Below, in pieces: positions 34,017 to 42,797 of a DNA stretch of 64,000 bases. Positions within the stretch are counted from its first letter, which is position 1. Each line of letters starts with the position of its first letter. The notes beneath the pieces are model-generated. The model did no database searches. It saw nothing but the letters and a program-made list of their open reading frames with translations, and was not told where the DNA came from. Position numbers and translations under genes: made by a program. Where the stretch lies: positions 1,802,501-1,866,500 of the forward strand of contig CP017315.1 in assembly GCA_002005325.1 (NCBI GenBank). Reading direction: 5' to 3'. Origin of the DNA: Candidatus Tokpelaia hoelldoblerii (GTDB lineage Bacteria > Pseudomonadota > Alphaproteobacteria > Rhizobiales > Rhizobiaceae).

Positions 34017-34652
34017 TTACGAAGCTTCCTGAAACATCAACCGTATGCCGAAACCAATAAACACCACGCCGCAAATCCGGTCAAGCCAGCGCGAAATGCG
34101 TGAGAAAAACCGCTGCACCACCGGTGTTGTCAGAAAAATACCAACACATGAAAACCAGATGATCACCACAACCGCCATAGCCAAGCCATAGCCGAATTTG
34201 ACAGCAGACGGCGTTGCCGGCGCAACGAAGGCTGAAAAAATTGCCAGAAAAAAGAACACCGCCTTGGGATTCAACGCATTAACAGTAAAGCCGAGCGCAA
34301 AGGCTTTGCGCGCGGATTGCGTTATTTTCTCCTTCATTTCCGCCGCAACCGCCACATCTGTCCCCCGGCTCATCAAAGCCCTGACACCGATATAAACGAG
34401 ATAGGCAACACCCGCCCACTTCACCAGATTAAACAGCAGCAGCGACTGCGAAATAATAAGCCCCAACCCCAGCACCGTATAGCTGACATGGATCATAAAG
34501 GCCGTGCTGATACCCAAAGTGGTGATCATGGCGCTGCGCCGCCCGTGCACCAGCGCCTGACGCACCACAATGGCAAAATCCGCGCCCGGCGCAACAAGCA
34601 CCAGCGCAAAGGCAATGAACAGGCCGGAAAATTCAAGCACATAAGGCTGCAT
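34017..34652 (-). CDS. LysE-family amino-acid exporter
   Basis: A 211-residue inner-membrane protein with about six hydrophobic helices. The start LFIAFALVLVAPGADFAIVVRQAL carries the conserved PGADF motif of LysE/RhtB exporters, and GVAYLVYIGVRAL follows. It exports an amino acid or derivative; the substrate is unknown. It lies between sucB and lpd on the same strand, 21 bases before lpd, so it is probably cotranscribed with TCA-cycle genes. Confidence 0.88.
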   Translation of the reverse strand: MQPYVLEFSGLFIAFALVLVAPGADFAIVVRQALVHGRRSAMITTLGISTAFMIHVSYTVLGLGLIISQSLLLFNLVKWAGVAYLVYIGVRALMSRGTDVAVAAEMKEKITQSARKAFALGFTVNALNPKAVFFFLAIFSAFVAPATPSAVKFGYGLAMAVVVIIWFSCVGIFLTTPVVQRFFSRISRWLDRICGVVFIGFGIRLMFQEAS

Positions 34653-34772
34653 CAGAACTCATCCTGCAAGAGATATAAAAACAGGAAAAACCATGAAACA
34701 CCCTTGTTGCCCCTTCTGCAAACGTTCATCTGCCGCAGGCGCTTCATGGCTTTTCCACAACCATCCCTTCTG

Positions 34773-35993
34773 TTACAGATCAAGAACCAGGCGTTCAGGA
34801 TCTTCCAGGCTTTCCTTGACACGGACAAGAAAAGTCACCGCTTCCTGGCCATCAACAATGCGGTGGTCATAGGAAAGCGCCAGATACATCATCGGACGGA
34901 TAACAACCTGCCCGCCGATAGCCATTGGCCGTTCCTTGATCGCATGCATACCGAGAATACCCGATTGCGGCGCATTCAAAATCGGCGTTGACAACAGCGA
35001 GCCGTAAATACCGCCATTGGTGATGGTGAACGTGCCGCCCTGCATATCACCAACCGCAAGCTTGCCATCGCGGGCAAGCCTGCCAAGACGGCCGATTTCT
35101 TTTTCAACCTCGGCAATCGACATCCGGTCGGCATCGCGCACCACCGGTACAACGAGACCTTTTTCAGTACCAACAGCAACACCGATATTGGCAAAATTCT
35201 TGTAAATCAGGTCTGTGCCGTCAATCTCGGCATTCACCGCCGGAATCTCTTTCAGCGCATGGCAGACCGCCTTGGTGAACAGCCCCATGAAGCCAAGCTT
35301 GACACCGTGTTTTTTCTCAAACACATCACGGTAGCGCTTGCGCAATTCCATCACCGCCGTCATATCCACTTCGTTGAAAGTGGTCAGCATGGCGGCCGTG
35401 TTTTGCGCATCCTTGAGACGGCGGGCAATGGTCTGGCGCAATTTGGTCATGCGCACCCGTTCTTCCCGTGCCGCGTCCTCTGCAGCAGAAGGAGCGCGCG
35501 CTGCAGCCGGAGCGCTTGCACCCGCCCCTCCCCTGGCCAGAGCATCGAGCACATCGCCTTTCAGAATCTGGCCGCGCTTGCCGGAGCCTTCAACCTGACC
35601 GGCGGCCAGATTGTTTTCCGCCATCATCTTGGCGGCGGAAGGCGCAGGCTGCATGGCGCCGCCGCCGACAGGAGCAGCGGCCGGTTTTTCAGCCGCAGCC
35701 GGTGCAGGGGCAGCAGCAGCTTTCGGCGCTTCTGCTTTCGGTGCGGCAGCAGCGCCACCTTCACCAAGCGAGCCAAGCAGCGCGCCGACTTCAACTGTTT
35801 CACCTTCCTTGACCAGAATTTCTGCCAGCGTACCGGCAGCAGGGGCCGGAACATCCACGGTTACCTTGTCTGTTTCCAGTTCCACCAGCGGCTCATCAGC
35901 CTGCACGGCATCACCCGGCTTCTTATACCATTTACCGACAGTTGCCTCGGTGACGGATTCTCCCAGCGTGGGAACACGAATTTCAGTTGCCAT
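34773..35993 (-). CDS. sucB: 2-Oxoglutarate dehydrogenase E2, dihydrolipoyl succinyltransferase
   Basis: A 406-residue core subunit. One lipoyl domain at about residues 1-76 with the lipoylated Lys43 in ETDKVTVDVP, an Ala/Pro-rich linker, the peripheral subunit-binding domain (PSAAKMMAENNLAAGQVEGS), and the catalytic domain ending in LSYDHRIVDGQEA. Start at 35993 (MATEIRVPTLGES) with GAAGAG upstream; the longer frame is not homologous. It follows sucA after 79 bases that contain a strong hairpin. Confidence 0.97.
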   Translation of the reverse strand: MATEIRVPTLGESVTEATVGKWYKKPGDAVQADEPLVELETDKVTVDVPAPAAGTLAEILVKEGETVEVGALLGSLGEGGAAAAPKAEAPKAAAAPAPAAAEKPAAAPVGGGAMQPAPSAAKMMAENNLAAGQVEGSGKRGQILKGDVLDALARGGAGASAPAAARAPSAAEDAAREERVRMTKLRQTIARRLKDAQNTAAMLTTFNEVDMTAVMELRKRYRDVFEKKHGVKLGFMGLFTKAVCHALKEIPAVNAEIDGTDLIYKNFANIGVAVGTEKGLVVPVVRDADRMSIAEVEKEIGRLGRLARDGKLAVGDMQGGTFTITNGGIYGSLLSTPILNAPQSGILGMHAIKERPMAIGGQVVIRPMMYLALSYDHRIVDGQEAVTFLVRVKESLEDPERLVLDL

Positions 35994-36034
35994 AATACTC
36001 TTCCATTGCATCCATTGATTACAGATAGTCCCAA

Positions 36035-36062
36035 GCCTCATGTTTCACAGGAAACATGAGGC
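36035..36062. repeat. Perfect hairpin in the sucA-sucB gap
   Basis: A 12-bp perfect inverted repeat (36035-36046 with 36051-36062), four-base loop, between the sucA stop and the sucB start on the minus strand. There is no T run after it, so it is not a standard terminator. It may protect or process the mRNA and so set the E1:E2 ratio. Confidence 0.6.
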
Positions 36063-36072
36063 CGCCTGACTG

Positions 36073-39063
36073 TTATTTTCCCAGCGCGTCTTCAAGAAAC
36101 GCCGCAAGCTCTTCCAGATGTTTTGACATCAGGCCCGTTGCCGGCGATGCCGAAGCCGGCCGGCCGGCATAGCGCGCGCGCGGGTGCCTGGCATCAATAT
36201 GGGCCAGAACCCATTCAAGGTAAGGTTCGATAAACGACCATGCACCCATATTTTTCGGCTCTTCCTGACACCAGACAATTTCCGCGTTTCTGAAACGTTT
36301 CAGCATGGTGACAAGGGCCTTGGCCGGAACCGGATAAAGCTGTTCGACACGCAGCAGATAGACATCATCAAGCCCGCGTTTTTCCCGCTCTTCATAAAGG
36401 TCATAGTAGACCTTGCCCGAGCACAGGACAACACGGCGGATTTTGCCATCTTTCTGCAGTTTGACAGCTTGCCCTTTCAAGGTTTCCACATCATCCGGCA
36501 ACAAACGGTGGAAAGCAGAATCACTGCCAAGGTCCGCCAGTGCCGACACAGCCCGCTTGTGACGCAACAGGGATTTCGGCGTCATCAGAACAAGGGGTTT
36601 ACGGAAATCACGTTTCATCTGGCGGCGCAGAATATGGAAATAATTGGCCGGTGTCGTGCAATTCGCCACCTGCATATTATCCTCCGCACACAATTGCAGG
36701 TAGCGTTCCAGCCGGGCGGAAGAGTGTTCCGGCCCCTGCCCTTCAAAGCCATGCGGCAACAGACAGACCAGACCAGACATCCGCAGCCATTTGCTTTCAG
36801 CTGATGAAATAAACTGGTCAAACACCACCTGTGCGCCGTTGGCGAAATCGCCGAACTGCCCTTCCCACAGGGTGAGGCCGCGCGGTTCTGCCAGCGAATA
36901 GCCATATTCAAAGCCAAGCACCGCTTCTTCCGAAAGCATCGAGTTGATGACTTCGTAAATCGCCTGCCCCTTCTGGATGTTGTTGAGCGGAATATAGCGC
37001 TCTTCATTTTCCTGATCGTAAAGCACCGTGTGGCGTTGCGAGAATGTGCCGCGCTCAACATCCTGACCGGAAAGACGGATGGGGTTGCCTTCCGCAACCA
37101 GCGAACCAAAGGCCAGCGATTCCGCCGTCGCCCAGTCAATCCCCTCACCGCTTTTAATCATCTGGGCGCGGTTATCAAGAAAACGCTGAATGGTGCGGTG
37201 AACATGAAAACCTTGAGGCACTTCAACCAGCTTGCGGCCGATTTCCTTCAGGGTTTTCAGCGCGACGCCGGTTGAACCGCGGCGCTGCTCATCCGCACTG
37301 TCAGCGGCCCGCAGGCCCGCCCATGATCCGTCAAGCCAGTCGGCCTTGTTCGGTTTATAGGAAGAACCGGCTTCAAACTCAACCTCGAGCTTTTCGCGCC
37401 AGGAATGCTTGAGCGCTTCAATGTCATCAGCTGTCACCAGCCCTTCACCGATCAGCTTCTCACTGTAAAGGCCAAGCGTTGTCTTATGGCCACGAATGGC
37501 CTTGTACATCAGCGGCTGGGTGAATGACGGCTCATCGCCTTCATTATGGCCGAAGCGACGGTAGCAGAACATATCAATCACCACCGGCTTATGGAATTGC
37601 TGGCGGAATTCCGCCGCGATTTTCGCTACATGAACCACCGCTTCCGGATCATCACCATTGACGTGGAAAATCGGTGCTTCAATCATCTTGGCCGTATCAG
37701 ACGGGTAAGGCGACGAGCGCGAGAAACGCGGATTGGTGGTAAAACCGATCTGGTTATTGATGATAAAGTGGATGGAACCGGCAACGCGATAGCCTTTCAA
37801 GCCGGACAGGCCGAACATTTCAGCCACCACACCCTGGCCGGCAAAGGCCGCGTCACCATGGATCAGCAACGGCAGAACCTTCGCCCGCTCTGTCAGCGGC
37901 ACCAGATCCGTGCGGGTGCTGCCCGCAAGCAGGTCCTGCTTGGCGCGCGCCTTGCCTATCACCACAGGATTGACAATTTCCAGATGTGAAGGATTGGGCA
38001 GCAAGGACAAATGCACATTATTGCCGTCAAAATTACGATCCGATGAAGCGCCGAGGTGATATTTCACATCGCCGGAGCCTTCAACATCATCGGGTTTATA
38101 AGACCCGCCCTTGAACTCATGAAAAATAGCACGATGCGGTTTGGACATCACCTGGGAAAGCACGTTCAGACGGCCGCGGTGCGCCATGCCCAGAACCAGC
38201 TCTTCCACACCCAGCGCACCCCCGCGCTTGATAATCTGTTCCAGCGCCGGAATCAGCGCTTCACCGCCATCAAGACCGAAACGCTTGGTGCCTTTGTATT
38301 TGACATCCAGAAACTGTTCAAAGCCTTCCGCTTCAACCAGCTTGTTGAGAATGGCCTTTTTACCTTCCGGCGTAAATTCCACGCTTTTGCCTTCAATGCG
38401 TTCCTGAATCCAGGCTTTCTGCACCGGATCGGAAATATGCATGAACTCGACACCGATTGTCGAGCAATAGGTACGGTTCAAAACCTCAAGCATCTGCGCG
38501 ATGGTGGCATATTCCATGCCCAGAACATTATCGATAAAAACAGGCCGGTCATAATCGGCAGCAGTAAAACCATAGGTTTCCGGCGCCAGCTCATTATAAT
38601 CTTCCGGCGCGTCCGCCAGCTGCAGCGGGTCAAGTTTGGCATGCAGGTGACCACGCATCCGATAAGCGCGGATCATCATAATGGCCCGGACGGAATCACG
38701 CGCGGCATTGACAATATCGGCTTCACTTGCACCGGCCGGCACCTTGCCGCCTTTGGCGGCTTTGTCTTTCAGCCTGTCCGTCATGTGCTGCTCGACAGCG
38801 GCCCAGTTGCCATCAAGCGCCGCCACAAGCTCGCCGGATTCTTTTACCGGCCAGTTAGGGCGTTTCCATGAAGCGCCTTCAGCATTTTTCAGCACATCAT
38901 CTTTATTATCATGAAGACTGTCAAAAAAATCACGCCATTCAGCATCAACTGAAGCGGGGTTCTTTTCATAGTCAGCATAAAGCTGATCAATATAATCCGC
39001 ATTTCCACCGTAGAGAAACGAAGTAAGGGCGAAAAGATCGTTTGCCTGTTCCTGCCTTGCCAT
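36073..39063 (-). CDS. sucA: 2-Oxoglutarate dehydrogenase E1 component
   Basis: A 996-residue thiamine-diphosphate enzyme that decarboxylates 2-oxoglutarate and succinylates the E2 lipoyl group. N-terminal FLYGGNADYIDQLYADYEKNP block, TPP-binding IHGDAAFAGQG and the GDDPEA...RFGHNEGDEP region, and the transketolase-like C-terminal part (EYGYSLAEPRGLTLWEGQFGDF). Length is normal for the family. Start ATG at 39063. It follows sucD after 129 bases containing a terminator-like hairpin, so it may have its own promoter. Confidence 0.98.
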   Translation of the reverse strand: MARQEQANDLFALTSFLYGGNADYIDQLYADYEKNPASVDAEWRDFFDSLHDNKDDVLKNAEGASWKRPNWPVKESGELVAALDGNWAAVEQHMTDRLKDKAAKGGKVPAGASEADIVNAARDSVRAIMMIRAYRMRGHLHAKLDPLQLADAPEDYNELAPETYGFTAADYDRPVFIDNVLGMEYATIAQMLEVLNRTYCSTIGVEFMHISDPVQKAWIQERIEGKSVEFTPEGKKAILNKLVEAEGFEQFLDVKYKGTKRFGLDGGEALIPALEQIIKRGGALGVEELVLGMAHRGRLNVLSQVMSKPHRAIFHEFKGGSYKPDDVEGSGDVKYHLGASSDRNFDGNNVHLSLLPNPSHLEIVNPVVIGKARAKQDLLAGSTRTDLVPLTERAKVLPLLIHGDAAFAGQGVVAEMFGLSGLKGYRVAGSIHFIINNQIGFTTNPRFSRSSPYPSDTAKMIEAPIFHVNGDDPEAVVHVAKIAAEFRQQFHKPVVIDMFCYRRFGHNEGDEPSFTQPLMYKAIRGHKTTLGLYSEKLIGEGLVTADDIEALKHSWREKLEVEFEAGSSYKPNKADWLDGSWAGLRAADSADEQRRGSTGVALKTLKEIGRKLVEVPQGFHVHRTIQRFLDNRAQMIKSGEGIDWATAESLAFGSLVAEGNPIRLSGQDVERGTFSQRHTVLYDQENEERYIPLNNIQKGQAIYEVINSMLSEEAVLGFEYGYSLAEPRGLTLWEGQFGDFANGAQVVFDQFISSAESKWLRMSGLVCLLPHGFEGQGPEHSSARLERYLQLCAEDNMQVANCTTPANYFHILRRQMKRDFRKPLVLMTPKSLLRHKRAVSALADLGSDSAFHRLLPDDVETLKGQAVKLQKDGKIRRVVLCSGKVYYDLYEEREKRGLDDVYLLRVEQLYPVPAKALVTMLKRFRNAEIVWCQEEPKNMGAWSFIEPYLEWVLAHIDARHPRARYAGRPASASPATGLMSKHLEELAAFLEDALGK

Positions 39064-39146
39064 TCACTCTTGCCAGAACGTCAGCGTTCTGCCTCCTTTA
39101 TATATGCCAGCCTATCCAAAGCCGGATATCAATAACTAAAGATGAC

Positions 39147-39185
39147 AAAAGGGGGCACACCATCGCAGACAGCCGCCCCCCTTTT
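39147..39185 (-). terminator. Terminator-like hairpin between sucD and sucA
   Basis: A 9-bp stem of A4G5 and C5T4 (39147-39155 with 39177-39185) about ten bases after the sucD stop. On the minus strand the 3' arm ends in TTTT, so part of the mdh-sucCD transcript may stop here. Confidence 0.55.
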
Positions 39186-39192
39186 ATGACTT

Positions 39193-40095
39193 TCAGCCTT
39201 TCAAAACCTCAACCAGGGTTTCACCAAGCTTTGCCGGTGAAGGCGAAACGCAGATTCCGGCAGCTTCCATAGCGGCGATCTTGTCTTCCGCACCGCCTTT
39301 ACCGCCGGAAATCACCGCACCGGCATGGCCCATCGTGCGCCCGGGCGGCGCTGTACGGCCGGCGATAAAGCCGACCATCGGTTTTTTACGGCCTTTTTTC
39401 GCTTCATCCTTGATGAACTGCGCGGCTTCTTCTTCTGCCGAACCGCCGATTTCACCGATCATGATGATGGATTTTGTGTCATCATCCGCCAGGAACATCT
39501 CAAGCACATCAATGAATTCCGTGCCCTTGACCGGATCACCGCCAATACCGACAGCCGTGGTCTGGCCAAGCTTGTGCCGGGTCGTCTGATACACAGCTTC
39601 ATAGGTCAATGTACCCGAACGGGAAACAACACCGACCGAACCTTTACTGAACACAGAACCCGGCATAATGCCGATCTTGCATTCTTCCGGTGTCAGAATA
39701 CCGGGGCAGTTCGGGCCGATCAGGCGCGATTTCGACTTTTCAAGCCGGGCCTTGACCTTGACCATATCCTGCACCGGAATGCCTTCGGTGATGCAGACGA
39801 TAAGGCCGAGTTCCGCTTCAATCGCCTCGATAATCGCGGCCGCCGCACCTGCCGGCGGAACGTAAATCACCGTTGCGTCAGCGCCAGTGCGTTCCTTGCC
39901 TTCAGCAACAGAGGTGAAAATCGGCAGGCTTTGCTCGCCGCCGCCGGTCCAGGTTTCACCGCCTTTTTTCGGATGAATCCCGCCGACCATGCGCGTGCCA
40001 TAATAGGCAAGCGCCTGCGCAGTGTGAAATGTTCCCGCCTTACCAGTCAACCCCTGAACGAGAACTTTGGTATCCTTGTTGACAAGAATTGACAT
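39193..40095 (-). CDS. sucD: Succinyl-CoA synthetase alpha subunit
   Basis: A 300-residue subunit carrying the CoA-binding Rossmann domain (VLVQGLTGKAGTFH at residues 11-24, GPNCPGILTPEE) and the active-site histidine in the GHAGAVISGG block near residue 254. It forms ATP or GTP from succinyl-CoA together with SucC. It starts three bases after the sucC stop, so translation is coupled. Confidence 0.98.
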   Translation of the reverse strand: MSILVNKDTKVLVQGLTGKAGTFHTAQALAYYGTRMVGGIHPKKGGETWTGGGEQSLPIFTSVAEGKERTGADATVIYVPPAGAAAAIIEAIEAELGLIVCITEGIPVQDMVKVKARLEKSKSRLIGPNCPGILTPEECKIGIMPGSVFSKGSVGVVSRSGTLTYEAVYQTTRHKLGQTTAVGIGGDPVKGTEFIDVLEMFLADDDTKSIIMIGEIGGSAEEEAAQFIKDEAKKGRKKPMVGFIAGRTAPPGRTMGHAGAVISGGKGGAEDKIAAMEAAGICVSPSPAKLGETLVEVLKG

Positions 40096-40098
40096 AAC

Positions 40099-41295
40099 TC
40101 AAGCTCCTTTCACGGCTGCGACAATTTTTTGCGCAGCATCATCAAGGTCATCAGCAGAGATGACGTTCAAACCGCTGTTGTCGAGAATTTTTTTACCCAG
40201 CTCAACATTGGTTCCTTCCAGACGGACAACAAGCGGAACCTTCAGCCCCACTTCTTTCACAGCCGCCACAACACCTTCGGCAATCACGTCACAACGCATG
40301 ATACCGCCAAAGATATTCACCAGAATGCCCTTCACCTGCGGGTCAGCCGTGATGATTTTGAAAGCCGCCTTGACCTTCTCTTCCGAAGCGCCGCCGCCGA
40401 CATCAAGAAAATTTGCCGGTTCCGCGCCATAAAGCTTGATAATATCCATGGTCGCCATGGCAAGGCCGGCGCCATTGACCATGCAGCCGATATTGCCATC
40501 AAGCGCCACATAGGCGAGATCGTGTTTGGAAGCCTCGATTTCTTTCGGGTCTTCTTCCGACAGATCGCGCAGGGCAGCAATGTCAGGATGACGGAACAGG
40601 GCGTTATTATCAAAAGAAACCTTGGCGTCAAGCACCCGCACATGGCCATTCGGCATGACAATCAGCGGGTTGATCTCCAGCAGGCTCATATCCTTTTCAA
40701 CAAAGGCCTTGTAAAGAACGGGGAACAGCTTGAGGCTGTCCTCGCGGGCGACGCCTTCCAGCTTGAGCGCGTCCGCCAGTTTGACACCGTCTTTACGGGT
40801 CACGCCCTGATCCGGGTCGATGGCCAGTGTGACAATCTTTTCCGGCGATTCTTCGGCAACCGTTTCGATATCCATACCGCCTTCCGTTGAAACAACAAAA
40901 GCAACACGGCCAACGGTACGGTCAACCAGAACGGACAAATACAGTTCGCGTTCAATATCGGCGCCATCTTCAATATAAAGACGGTTGACCTGTTTGCCTG
41001 CCGGGCCGGTCTGCTTGGTGACAAGTGTCGATCCGAGCATTTCACGCACATTGGCCACCACTTCGGCAACAGAATGGGCAAGACGGACACCGCCCTTGGC
41101 ATCCGGTCCCAGCTCTTTAAACCTGCCTTTGCCGCGTCCGCCAGCATGAATCTGGCTTTTCACCACATAAAGCGGCCCTGGCAATCTGGCCGCCCACTCT
41201 TCTGCCTGTTCGGCAGAATAGACAGCAACACCACTGGCTATCGGCGCGCCATATTCATGAAGCAGCCTTTTGGCCTGATATTCATGGATATTCAT
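40099..41295 (-). CDS. sucC: Succinyl-CoA synthetase beta subunit
   Basis: A 398-residue ATP-grasp subunit (MNIHEYQAKRLLHEYGAPI at the start, SQIHAGGRGKG, EINPLIV, NGAGLAMATMD, and LVNIFGGIMRCDVIAEG). It binds the nucleotide for the TCA-cycle thiokinase. It follows mdh after about 210 bases on the same strand and is followed directly by sucD. Confidence 0.98.
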   Translation of the reverse strand: MNIHEYQAKRLLHEYGAPIASGVAVYSAEQAEEWAARLPGPLYVVKSQIHAGGRGKGRFKELGPDAKGGVRLAHSVAEVVANVREMLGSTLVTKQTGPAGKQVNRLYIEDGADIERELYLSVLVDRTVGRVAFVVSTEGGMDIETVAEESPEKIVTLAIDPDQGVTRKDGVKLADALKLEGVAREDSLKLFPVLYKAFVEKDMSLLEINPLIVMPNGHVRVLDAKVSFDNNALFRHPDIAALRDLSEEDPKEIEASKHDLAYVALDGNIGCMVNGAGLAMATMDIIKLYGAEPANFLDVGGGASEEKVKAAFKIITADPQVKGILVNIFGGIMRCDVIAEGVVAAVKEVGLKVPLVVRLEGTNVELGKKILDNSGLNVISADDLDDAAQKIVAAVKGA

Positions 41296-41473
41296 TTATT
41301 TGTCCTTTTTGTTGAACCGGGCCGAAAATACCTTATGGCATGATCCGCTCCCGAAATCCTTGTTTATACACTGCCTGCCTGTTTCACACAGGCAAAGGCT
41401 GCGGTTTTGCAGTGTTATCCGGCTCTTGAGCCACAAAACCCGCCGGAAAGCTGCAAGACCTCCCCGACAGGGC

Positions 41474-41498
41474 GGGCGGCCTGTAAAACAGGCCGCCC
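41474..41498. repeat. GC-rich hairpin downstream of mdh
   Basis: A perfect 11-bp stem (41474-41484 with 41488-41498) with a three-base loop, nine bases after the mdh stop. There is no T run on the minus strand, so it may attenuate rather than end the mdh transcript before sucC. Confidence 0.5.
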
Positions 41499-41506
41499 TT
41501 ATTTCA

Positions 41507-42469
41507 TTATTGCAGATTGGATGAAAGATTGACGCAAGCCGCACAAAGGGATTTGACTGCCGCAACCGATTTGTCAAAAGTTGCCTTTTCCCCCTTGTCG
41601 AGGTTAATTTCAATCACCCGCTCCACACCGCCGGCGCCAAGCACAACCGGCACGCCGACATAAAGGTCCTTCACGCCATACTGGCCGCTCAGATGCGCCG
41701 CCACCGGCAGAACACGTTTTTTATCTTTAAGGTAAGCTTCCGCCATGGAAACGGCAGAAGCCGCCGGCGCGTAATAGGCCGAACCGGTTTTCAACAGGCC
41801 GACAATCTCCGCCCCGCCATCGCGGGTGCGCCGGATGATCTTGTCGAGCTTGCCCTGTGTCGTCCAACCCATCTTGACCAGATCAGGCAACGGAATACCG
41901 GCAACTGTTGAATAACGCGGCAGCGGCACCATGCTGTCGCCATGGCCGCCGAGCACAAAGGCCGACACATCTTCAACCGAAACATTGAATTCTTCCGCGA
42001 GGAAATAACGGAAACGGGAAGAATCCAGCACACCGGCCATACCGACCACTTTTTCCGCCGGCAGGCCGGAGAATTTCTGCAAAGCCCATACCATTGCGTC
42101 CAGCGGGTTGGTGATGCAGATGACAAAAGCATCCGGGGCATATTTTTTGATACCGGCGCCGACCTGCTCCATCACCTTGAGGTTGATGCCGAGCAGATCA
42201 TCACGGCTCATGCCGGGCTTGCGCGGCACACCGGCGGTAACAATAATGACATTGGCCCCCTCAATTCCGGCATAATCATTGGCCCCTTTAAAACGGGCGT
42301 CAAAACCGTCAACCGGTGCAGATTCGGCGATATCAAGCCCTTTCCCCTGCGGGATACCTTCGGCGATATCAAACAGAACCACATCTCCCAGTTCTTTCAA
42401 TCCAATCATATGGGCAAGTGTGCCGCCAATCATACCCGACCCGATAAGGGCAATTTTATTGCGTGCCAT
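41507..42469 (-). CDS. mdh: Malate dehydrogenase
   Basis: A 320-residue NAD-dependent enzyme of the lactate-dehydrogenase-like type that oxidises malate to oxaloacetate. NAD motif IALIGSGMIGGTLAH, then VTAGVPRKPGMSRDDLL with the substrate arginines, ITNPLDAMVW, and the catalytic histidine in VLGGHGDSMVPL near residue 176. The start at 42469 (MARNKIAL) has a GAGGAAAAA site; the longer frame into the promoter is spurious. First gene of the mdh-sucCDAB-lpd run. An operator-like palindrome lies upstream. Confidence 0.98.
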   Translation of the reverse strand: MARNKIALIGSGMIGGTLAHMIGLKELGDVVLFDIAEGIPQGKGLDIAESAPVDGFDARFKGANDYAGIEGANVIIVTAGVPRKPGMSRDDLLGINLKVMEQVGAGIKKYAPDAFVICITNPLDAMVWALQKFSGLPAEKVVGMAGVLDSSRFRYFLAEEFNVSVEDVSAFVLGGHGDSMVPLPRYSTVAGIPLPDLVKMGWTTQGKLDKIIRRTRDGGAEIVGLLKTGSAYYAPAASAVSMAEAYLKDKKRVLPVAAHLSGQYGVKDLYVGVPVVLGAGGVERVIEINLDKGEKATFDKSVAAVKSLCAACVNLSSNLQ

Positions 42470-42797
42470 CTGGTTTTTCCTCACTGTTCTGCCTGGCTGC
42501 CTGCGCGCCATGGATAAAACGTCCTGAAACATATCTGCGAATGTGCAACTTGTGACAAACAGCAGCAGCACCAACCCGCAGAATCGCGCCGATGACGCGC
42601 TGTTGCCAGATAGCGATACGAGAAAACCGGAAAAAATACAACTAAATTATCTGACACCTTTAAAATCAATAACTTAAATCGAATTAACTTTACGTTAACG
42701 TAAAGGAATTATATAAAATTAAGGCAGTTTCGCCACATTTTTCACTGCTCCGCGCAGCAAAAGGCCGTGCTATCAATCCATGATGATGGTTCCCGCC
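42470..42797. other. Intergenic region between zapE and mdh
   Basis: About 330 bases without a gene. The left part (42530-42620) is GC-rich and may form the mdh mRNA leader of about 230 bases. The right part (42640-42730) is AT-rich and holds the palindrome and the -10-like hexamer described separately. No small gene could be supported. Confidence 0.5.
42688..42713 (-). promoter_or_regulatory. Operator-like 18-bp perfect palindrome with -10 hexamer before mdh
   Basis: The sequence CTTTACGTTAACGTAAAG at 42688-42705 is a perfect 18-bp palindrome. On the minus strand it begins two bases after a TATAAT hexamer (42713-42708), so it would cover the likely start point of the mdh transcript. This is the usual place for a repressor site. 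The regulator is unknown; the half-site TTTACGTTA does not match an operator I recognise. The -35 region is weak. Confidence 0.55.
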
